This document shows, piece by piece, positions 5,216 through 11,377 of a stretch of 11,377 bases of DNA. How positions within the stretch are numbered: the stretch's first letter is position 1; each line of letters opens with the position of its first letter. The notes beneath the pieces were generated by a model, which made no database searches, was not told the origin of the DNA, and saw only the letters and a list, made by a program, of their open reading frames with translations. Location: positions 1 through 11,377 of the forward strand of contig JARBUQ010000084.1 of NCBI GenBank assembly GCA_029239545.1. Direction: 5' to 3'. Both the position numbers and the translations under genes were made by a program. The stretch comes from Paenibacillus sp. (lineage in GTDB: Bacteria > Bacillota > Bacilli > Paenibacillales > NBRC-103111).

Positions 5216-7414
5216 TTATTTTACGGTAACGCGGAATGTAACGCTTTTTCCTTTGAAGGTAGCTTTAACGGAAGCCGAACCTTTCTTGAGTGCCTTAATG
5301 TGCCCCTTGTCAACCTGGACCACACCCAGATTAGTGGAAGACCATACGGCTTCAGTTGAGATATCGGCTGCAATCCCGTTATCATATATAGCTCGAAGCG
5401 CTATTACAGCAGAACCGCCCGCAGCGAGCGAATAACTCTTCTCGTCAGCTTCCAGCTTCACTAATTTGGGTACAACCTTCACGATCAACTGAATTTTCTT
5501 CCCTTGGTACGACCCTGACAATACAGTCTGTCCTATGGCCGCTGCCTTCACGAAGCTTCCCTTCATCACAGCCACATTAGGTGCAGCAGAATCCCAAGTA
5601 ATTTTCGAGGTAAGGGTTGTTGTCGTGCCATCCTTATACACTCCCGTCACCTTCACCGACTTGCTCTGTCCGATGTTCAGCTCAAGCGAGTCTGGCTCCA
5701 CTCTGAACTCTGTAATCTCCTCTTCCAGCGTAACGGGGATCGTGATTGTTTTATTCAGATAGGTGCCTGTCAAGGTCAGCTTGCCCTGCAGCAGCCCTCT
5801 GAGCTTGCCATCCTTGACTAATACGTTCGGCGTGGATGTCTTCCATGTAATTTGATTCGTTAATGCTTCTTCTGTACCATCCTCAAAAATAGCCCGAACG
5901 GCCGGAATGCTTACCTCTTGCCCAACTATAATGCTAACTGCTTTCGAGGAAGGCAGAAGGGCAAGCACCTTCTCCATAACCTTCACTTGGACGACAGTGG
6001 AGAAGCCGCGGATCGTTGCCGTTAATACAGCCGTTCCAGGCTTATCTGCAATCATCTTCCCATTCTCGATCTTGATGATCCGATCATCACTGGACTTCCA
6101 CTCCGCTATAGGCGAGAAGTCATATGTGTCCCCATCCAGTGCCGTTCCCGTAACAACGGGAAGAGCCTTTGTTTCATTACGGAACAATTGCAGGTCTTTA
6201 TCTTTGATCTCCATGGATAACAGTGTTGGGAGAACTGTAATATTGATGGATTTAGTAATTCCTTTGTATTCAGCAGATATCGAAGCGGCTCCTGTTGCCT
6301 TGGGAGTTATCTTGCCATTCGCCACCGTTACAGCCATCGAATTGGAAGAGGTCCATTTGGCCAAGGCGGTGACATCCAGCTTATTGCTAGCATCGTTCAT
6401 AACCTGTGCTTGAACCTGGAGCGGCTCGTCCATTATGAACATATGTCGATCCCCTGTAGGTGTAAGCACCAATGCCTGGTAAGGCAGCCTTACGATGACA
6501 CTCACTTCCTTGGTAACACCAAGATAGGAGGCCGTAATCTTGGCAGTTCCAGCTGTCAGTAGTGTAAGACGGCCTTTCTCAACCTGGGCCACCTTGGAGT
6601 TGGAGCTGGTCCATTCTGCTCGTTCAGTTACATCCTCCGTGCTTCCGCCTACCAGCTTGGCAACCGCAATTAAGGGGCTGATCGTTTCATCGCCCACATA
6701 ATACTCTAGCCCTCCAATGGAGCTTATGTCGATTGATGAGTACGGGGAAACTACTTTTACCTCTACGGTATCGGACATTCCCTTGTATTTGACCGTAATG
6801 ACTGCCGTTCCCTTACTCTTGGCAATAACTTTGCCCTTACTGACTGTCGCAACTGCGGTATTGGAGGAGCTCCATTCCGCATTCGTCGTAATTTCATTAG
6901 AAGTGCTGTCCTGCTCCACTGCAAAAGCAGACAAAGCAAGATCAGGATCGCCCAGCTCCACTTGAATATTCTCATTCTGATTCAAGCGGATTTCCTTAAA
7001 TAAATATTCACTCGTCACATCTACTGTAATCGAGAAGCCTTTGTACTTGGCTGATATTTTGGATGAACCATTCTTAAGTGCGCTGAGAAGTCCCTTTTCT
7101 ACCTTTACGGTTGCAGGGTTGGAGGATAACCAGTACGCTTCCTCGGTCACATCCTTCTTCATCGTAAGGCCGGCTACTTCGGCAAGCACCTTCAATTGAT
7201 ACGTGTTGTGATCTACATAAATATGTACGGGGGAGTCATTCTCCCATTCAATCGATTTCACTACTTCATCTGCCGCATACCCGGTTGCAGGTACGAATGA
7301 CAGCAGCCCTAGACATACAACCATTAAGCTCAACAATAGTCTGCCCAACCTGGCGGTTCCGGCTCCAGAGCGATTATGGCTGAACCATAACGGTGAACTT
7401 GTTCCTTCTTTCAT
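5216..7414 (-). CDS. Secreted protein with eight bacterial Ig-like (BIG2) repeats
   Basis: The 732 residues begin with a signal peptide: a basic region ending ARLGR, a hydrophobic core at about 26-43 and a likely cleavage after TGYA (residue 47) or one residue later. The remainder is eight tandem repeats of about 85 residues. Each has a core like AEWTSSN, then VxxGK, then GTAxITAxYKG and a closing strand xVxVxV. The key tryptophans fall at 95, 181, 268, 354, 439, 524, 607 and 691, spaced 83-87 residues. This is the BIG2/invasin-intimin Ig fold found in surface and adhesin proteins. I see no catalytic domain, S-layer homology domain, LPXTG motif, lipobox or C-terminal membrane segment, so it is probably secreted or loosely wall-associated. 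The ATG at 7414 has AGGGAG 10 bases upstream. Its function is unknown. Confidence 0.9.
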   Translation of the reverse strand: MKEGTSSPLWFSHNRSGAGTARLGRLLLSLMVVCLGLLSFVPATGYAADEVVKSIEWENDSPVHIYVDHNTYQLKVLAEVAGLTMKKDVTEEAYWLSSNPATVKVEKGLLSALKNGSSKISAKYKGFSITVDVTSEYLFKEIRLNQNENIQVELGDPDLALSAFAVEQDSTSNEITTNAEWSSSNTAVATVSKGKVIAKSKGTAVITVKYKGMSDTVEVKVVSPYSSIDISSIGGLEYYVGDETISPLIAVAKLVGGSTEDVTERAEWTSSNSKVAQVEKGRLTLLTAGTAKITASYLGVTKEVSVIVRLPYQALVLTPTGDRHMFIMDEPLQVQAQVMNDASNKLDVTALAKWTSSNSMAVTVANGKITPKATGAASISAEYKGITKSINITVLPTLLSMEIKDKDLQLFRNETKALPVVTGTALDGDTYDFSPIAEWKSSDDRIIKIENGKMIADKPGTAVLTATIRGFSTVVQVKVMEKVLALLPSSKAVSIIVGQEVSIPAVRAIFEDGTEEALTNQITWKTSTPNVLVKDGKLRGLLQGKLTLTGTYLNKTITIPVTLEEEITEFRVEPDSLELNIGQSKSVKVTGVYKDGTTTTLTSKITWDSAAPNVAVMKGSFVKAAAIGQTVLSGSYQGKKIQLIVKVVPKLVKLEADEKSYSLAAGGSAVIALRAIYDNGIAADISTEAVWSSTNLGVVQVDKGHIKALKKGSASVKATFKGKSVTFRVTVK

Positions 7415-7489
7415 AGCTGCAATACTCCCTTCATCGTTGACAAACTCAAACTCATTTCTTAGCCCTTTATTATATCGTCATAAGCTCAG

Positions 7490-7518
7490 GTTATATTTAG
7501 TAATAAATTTATCGACAA
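7490..7518 (-). promoter_or_regulatory. Candidate promoter of the Ig-like repeat protein
   Basis: On the minus strand TTGTCG (7513-7518, 4 of 6 to consensus) and TATAAC (7490-7495, 5 of 6) are 17 bases apart, about 75 bp before the start codon. A separate TATAAT at 7469-7474 lacks a matching -35. The gene is isolated from the ABC operon by a terminator, so its own promoter is expected here. Confidence 0.45.
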
Positions 7519-7589
7519 TATGCAACCTTTTGATGGTTGATTACGTTAAGAGAATTTCGGAAAAGCTGAAGCACTTCAACCGATAGGGC

Positions 7590-7643
7590 AAAAAAAATAA
7601 AATTGCAAAATAGGCCTGCTCCAGATTGGAAGCAAGCCTATTT
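7590..7643 (-). terminator. Intrinsic terminator of the ABC exporter operon
   Basis: AAATAGGC (7636-7643 on the minus strand) pairs with GCCTATTT (7608-7615), continuing past one mismatch as TGCT/AGCA. On the minus strand this is followed by a long T-rich run (7590-7604). The hairpin begins just after the stop codon at 7646-7648. Confidence 0.85.
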
Positions 7644-7645
7644 GG

Positions 7646-9784
7646 TTACACGATTGAAGCAGCAGCTGGAACTGCCGTAGTAGCGCCTGCAGCAGATTCG
7701 GAAGAGCGCCCTGCCGCGTTTTTGCCTTGCTGCAATTCATACATTTGATAGTATTTGCCGCCTACCGCCATCAATTCGTCATGCGTCCCTCGCTCCTTGA
7801 TTTCGCCACGATCCAAAACCAGAATAAGATCTGCGCTTTTGATTGTCGACAAACGGTGAGCGATGACAAACGTAGTGCGTCCTTTCTTCACCACATCCAA
7901 AGCATCCTGGATGACAGCCTCCGTCTCCGTGTCAATGTTCGATGTAGCTTCATCGAGAATAAGAATGGCCGGATCGAAGGCCAGCGCCCGAGCGAACGAT
8001 ATCAACTGGCGTTGACCTGCCGAGAGTGTGCCGCCCTTCTCAATGACAGGCTCGTCAAAACCTCTCGGCAGATGCGCGAGCGAACGCTCCGCACCTACGT
8101 CGCGCAGTGCCTTCTCGATCCGCTCCCGCGAAATCGAAGGGTCATCGAGAGACACATTGGAAGCGATAGTACCCGTGAAGAGGAATGGATCCTGCAGCAC
8201 GATGCCCATATGATTGCGCAAGGTTTGACGGGACAAGCCGCGTATCTCATGGCCGTCGATCGTAATTTGGCCCGCGTCGATATCGTAGAATCGGAAGAGC
8301 AAGTTCAGAATCGAGCTTTTGCCCGATCCGGTATGCCCTACAAGCGCTACAGTCTGGCCCTGCTTCGCTTCAAACGATATCCCTTTCAGCACCGGCTCGC
8401 CTTCTTTGTAAGAGAACCACACGTTATTGAATGTAACATTGCCTTTGTAACGCTGCATTTTCTCGTCGGAAACATCTTCACCCTCTTCGTCCAGCAGCAA
8501 AAATACCCGCTCCGCGCTCACCAGCGCCTGCTCCAGATTCGGCAGTTGGTTGACGATATTGACGATCGGTTGGAACATGCGGTTCAGAAAATCAACGAAT
8601 GCATACAACACTCCGAGTGAAACACCACCAACAACGGATCCAAGCGATACCCCGGAAAAATACCAAATCATAGCAACAAAGGCGATGTTCCGAATGACGC
8701 CAACCAAGTTATGCGATGTAAAAGAATTCAAATTCAAAAGCTTGTTGCGAAAGTCGAAATAACGCTTGTTGTACGCCTCAAACTCATCCTCTTGCTTCTT
8801 CTCGCGGCGAAACGCCTGAATGATCGGCATCCCCTGAATCGATTCGTTAATCATTCCGTTCATTTCAGATAAAGTTGATCGAATTACCCGGTTGTAATGA
8901 GCCGCGTATTTCCGGTAAACGACGGTCCATATCGCCAGAATCGGAATGACAAGCATACAGATCAGCGCCAACCGTGTATCCAGCAAAAACAAAGCACCAA
9001 GAATCGCAATGATATACAACGTGCCGGAGAAGAAGTTTGCCAGCACTGTGACGTACAGCTCCTTGATCGCCTCTGTATCGTTCGTAATCCGTGACACGAC
9101 TTTGCCCGCTGGCAAGTTGTCGAAGTAGCGGATCGGCAGCCGGTTAATGTGAGAGAATACATCGTCGCGCATCTTCCGAATAATCCGGTTGGCTGAAGCT
9201 TGAAGGAAGTAGCGCTGTCCATAGCTGAATAAAGCTGAAACAACCAACAGCACCAAATAAATCAAAGACAAATCATATATACCCGCGAATTCCGGCTTAT
9301 AGAATGCAACCAACTGCGCCGTCGTGAGCTGTTGTGCATTGTACTGCTCTACCTCTCCGTTCTTCGTTATGGCCAAAACGGCTGCCCCGCTATCCCCCTT
9401 CGTGATGGATCGGTTACCGTCTTCCGATATGCCACCCGGTACAAAGAAGAATTCCCGGCCCACTTGGAGCACCCGTGCTTGCTCGCCTCTTTCGTTCTCC
9501 GGAACTCTGTCCCCCCGTTTCCACTGAGCGCCTGAAAAATCCACACTCCCTGAAGTACCAGCAGTAACTTGATACCAAGGCTTTTCGATTCCCGTTACAT
9601 GCTCCTCAATGATTCGCTTTGCGATAAAGGGACCAGAAAGCTCCGTCCCGATGGCTATCATCAGCATGAGCAGCGCAAGTACAATTGTCTTCTTGTAATA
9701 CAGGGCATATTGCAACAACCGTTTTCCCGGACGCACTCGACTCAGTCCTTCGCGGTCTAATTCCAATTCAAATTGTTCATTCAT
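7646..9784 (-). CDS. Heterodimeric ABC exporter subunit, BmrD/YheH type
   Basis: This 712-residue half-transporter has an N-terminal membrane domain (about 30-430) fused to an ATPase domain (about 447-685). An approximately 105-residue hydrophilic segment (about 64-168) between membrane helices 1 and 2 should lie outside the membrane; such an insertion is typical of YheH/BmrD-like subunits and makes the protein longer than the usual 580-600. ATPase motifs are Walker A GHTGSGKSS (483-491), Q-loop Gln531, signature LSAGQ (587-591), Walker B ILILDE with catalytic Glu612, and H-loop His643. The C-terminus is an Ala/Ser-rich tail of about 25 residues. The ATG at 9784 has GGGAG nearby (9793-9797). 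It starts 24 bp after its partner's stop, so the two are cotranscribed. Homologues export drugs; the substrate here is unknown. Confidence 0.93.
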   Translation of the reverse strand: MNEQFELELDREGLSRVRPGKRLLQYALYYKKTIVLALLMLMIAIGTELSGPFIAKRIIEEHVTGIEKPWYQVTAGTSGSVDFSGAQWKRGDRVPENERGEQARVLQVGREFFFVPGGISEDGNRSITKGDSGAAVLAITKNGEVEQYNAQQLTTAQLVAFYKPEFAGIYDLSLIYLVLLVVSALFSYGQRYFLQASANRIIRKMRDDVFSHINRLPIRYFDNLPAGKVVSRITNDTEAIKELYVTVLANFFSGTLYIIAILGALFLLDTRLALICMLVIPILAIWTVVYRKYAAHYNRVIRSTLSEMNGMINESIQGMPIIQAFRREKKQEDEFEAYNKRYFDFRNKLLNLNSFTSHNLVGVIRNIAFVAMIWYFSGVSLGSVVGGVSLGVLYAFVDFLNRMFQPIVNIVNQLPNLEQALVSAERVFLLLDEEGEDVSDEKMQRYKGNVTFNNVWFSYKEGEPVLKGISFEAKQGQTVALVGHTGSGKSSILNLLFRFYDIDAGQITIDGHEIRGLSRQTLRNHMGIVLQDPFLFTGTIASNVSLDDPSISRERIEKALRDVGAERSLAHLPRGFDEPVIEKGGTLSAGQRQLISFARALAFDPAILILDEATSNIDTETEAVIQDALDVVKKGRTTFVIAHRLSTIKSADLILVLDRGEIKERGTHDELMAVGGKYYQMYELQQGKNAAGRSSESAAGATTAVPAAASIV

Positions 9785-9808
9785 TAATGAATCTCCCTAC
9801 CTTTCCGA

Positions 9809-11377
9809 TTACACACTCGCAATTGTCGCTTCAGCCTGCTGGCGATCCCATTGCTCCCAGTACCATCCGCCCAGAGCGAGCAGTTCCTCGTGTGTGCCTT
9901 CCTCTACTATTCGCCCGTCATCCAACACAACGATATGTTCCGCATGCTGCACCGCTGACAGACGATGCGTGACGATCAGCGTCGTCTTGCCCGCGCGTGA
10001 CCTCCGAATATTCGAGATGATCTCCGCCTCCGTCTTGGCATCTACCGCCGATAAGGCATCGTCAAGAATGAGGATTTGCGGATTCGCCAGCAGCGCACGC
10101 GCAATCGAGACCCGCTGCTTCTGGCCGCCCGATAGGGCTACGCCTTTCTCACCCACAAGCGTCTCTACACCGTTCGGCAGAAACTCGAGATCTTTTCGGA
10201 ACGCGGATAATTCAATAGCTTCTTCCAACTGATCCAATCCTTGCTCCCCTTTGGCAAACAAAATATTTTCGCGCACCGTCCGGGAGAACAGGAACGGGTT
10301 TTGCGGCACGTAGCCGATCCAGCCTTTCAAATCATCGAATGCGATCTGTTCAAGCGGCTGTTCGGAAATCGCCAATTGCCCCTCTCCCTTGGGATATTCC
10401 CGGAGCAGCTGCCTAATTAATGTCGTTTTGCCGCTCCCCGTACGCCCAACGATACCGAGTGTCTGACCCCGCTGCAATCTGATCTTCAAATCCAGCAAAT
10501 TATCGGTCTGCGAGGTCGGATACCGGAAGGTTACATGACTGAACTCAATCGCGTCCGGCTCCGCAATACGAAGTGCATCCGCCGACTCCTCGACATCGGC
10601 CTTGTACGACAAGGTTTCATTCACGCGGTCAAGCGATGCATTGCCGCGCTGCATAATGTTAATGAGCTCACCAATTGCAAACATCGGCCAAATAAGCATC
10701 CCCAAATACACATTGAATGTGACTAGCAATCCGATCGTCAATTCGTTATGAAACACAAGGTAGGCTCCGTACACCAGGCCAATCAAATAGCTTGCGCCTA
10801 CAACAATCTTTATCGTTGGTTCAAAGAGCGCATCAATTTTGGCTACGGCGATGTTTTTGTCCAGCACATCCGACGTTACATCGCTGAATTTGCGCTCCGC
10901 GGCACGCTCTTGCACGAATGCCCGAATGACGCGGGTTCCGGATATCGTCTCAAGCACGCCGTCGTTCATTACACCGAAAGCGTCCTGCGCATTTTTAAAC
11001 CGTTGGTGAATCCATTTCCCATATATTTGCATGGTCAGTGCAAGAATCGGGAGCGGCAGCACCGCTGCCAACGTCAATTTCCAGGAAATAAGGATCGTCA
11101 TGACTCCAATCAGCGTCATCATCCAGACCGTCGAATCAACAAGCGTCAAAATTCCGAAGCCTGCTGTCATCGAGACATCCTTCAAATCATTTGTTGCTCT
11201 TGCCATTAGATCGCCAGTACGGTTTTTCTCATAAAACGTAGACGTCATTTTCAGAAAATGCCGCATGAGCTTCGATCTCAACAACCGTTCCACTATGAAT
11301 GAACCGCCGAACAGTTGATACATCCAGACATAAGTGATGAAATAGATGACAATCGTCAGTCCGCCCAAAAGAAGCAG
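9809..11377 (-). CDS. Heterodimeric ABC exporter subunit, BmrC/YheI type (N-terminus missing)
   Basis: The frame is open to the right edge of the window, giving 522 residues. YheI/BmrC-like proteins have about 585, so some 60 N-terminal residues including the first membrane helix are missing; an internal TTG at 11368 is not the start. The membrane domain contains the conserved NRTGDLMARATND and RVIRAF segments. ATPase motifs, numbered from the window edge, are Walker A GRTGSGKTT (311-319), signature LSGGQ (415-419), Walker B ILILDD with Asp440 where the catalytic Glu is expected, and H-loop His471. The Asp substitution is the usual mark of the subunit forming the degenerate ATP site in heterodimeric exporters and complements the Glu in the downstream partner. 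The gene precedes that partner by 24 bp. Confidence 0.92.
   Translation of the reverse strand: MLLLGGLTIVIYFITYVWMYQLFGGSFIVERLLRSKLMRHFLKMTSTFYEKNRTGDLMARATNDLKDVSMTAGFGILTLVDSTVWMMTLIGVMTILISWKLTLAAVLPLPILALTMQIYGKWIHQRFKNAQDAFGVMNDGVLETISGTRVIRAFVQERAAERKFSDVTSDVLDKNIAVAKIDALFEPTIKIVVGASYLIGLVYGAYLVFHNELTIGLLVTFNVYLGMLIWPMFAIGELINIMQRGNASLDRVNETLSYKADVEESADALRIAEPDAIEFSHVTFRYPTSQTDNLLDLKIRLQRGQTLGIVGRTGSGKTTLIRQLLREYPKGEGQLAISEQPLEQIAFDDLKGWIGYVPQNPFLFSRTVRENILFAKGEQGLDQLEEAIELSAFRKDLEFLPNGVETLVGEKGVALSGGQKQRVSIARALLANPQILILDDALSAVDAKTEAEIISNIRRSRAGKTTLIVTHRLSAVQHAEHIVVLDDGRIVEEGTHEELLALGGWYWEQWDRQQAEATIASV

Noticed and set aside
7301..7320. Lipobox in the Ig-like repeat protein signal peptide
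   Set aside because: The only cysteine (Cys34) follows MVV inside the hydrophobic core and does not fit the lipobox, which needs G, A or S before Cys.
7727..8620. 297-codon plus-strand frame opposite the ABC ATPase domain
   Set aside because: It is antisense to highly conserved Walker and signature motifs, with no ribosome binding site and no recognisable domain.
11366..11368. TTG as start of the BmrC-like subunit
   Set aside because: The frame stays open to the window edge and the family needs about 60 more N-terminal residues, so the true start is outside.

Overview
The window looks like chromosomal DNA from a low-to-mid GC Gram-positive bacterium, most likely Paenibacillus or a close relative. 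The protein sequences resemble Bacillus/Paenibacillus families: a YkuU/YkuV redox pair, a BmrC/BmrD-type ABC exporter and a LysN-like aminotransferase. Genes are preceded by strong AGGAGG-type ribosome binding sites and separated by classical intrinsic terminators. The genus is inferred; no rRNA or other marker gene is present.

Layout. Bases 1-117 are the tail of an unrecognised plus-strand gene. Bases 118-862 hold no credible gene but are rich in inverted repeats: a nested structured element at 185-336 and four related short palindromes at 581-769. A minus-strand redox/lipoyl block follows: peroxiredoxin ykuU (2462 to 1914), thioredoxin-fold oxidoreductase ykuV (1818 to 1363) and glycine-cleavage H protein gcvH (1299 to 916), closed by a hairpin at 863-903. 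A sigma-A-like promoter with two Fur/PerR-like boxes sits in front of ykuU. leuB (3713 to 2631, minus) has its own terminator. Across a 240-bp divergent region with two strong palindromes lies a LysN-like aminotransferase (3954-5150, plus).

The aminotransferase converges on a secreted protein of 732 residues with eight bacterial Ig-like (BIG2) repeats (7414 to 5216, minus); the two share a 20-bp-stem bidirectional terminator at 5168-5212. The right third is a two-gene operon for a heterodimeric ABC exporter: a BmrC/YheI-type subunit truncated by the window edge (11377 to 9809) and a BmrD/YheH-type subunit (9784 to 7646), ending in a terminator.

Functionally, YkuU and YkuV probably form a peroxide/thiol defence pair, cotranscribed at least partly with a stand-alone gcvH. 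LeuB makes 2-oxoisocaproate, a plausible substrate of the divergent aminotransferase. The ABC pair is probably a drug or lipid exporter with one degenerate ATP site. Most genes belong to known families. The less explained material is non-coding: the palindromic elements in 118-780 and the hairpins between leuB and the aminotransferase. I see no clear undescribed multi-gene system.
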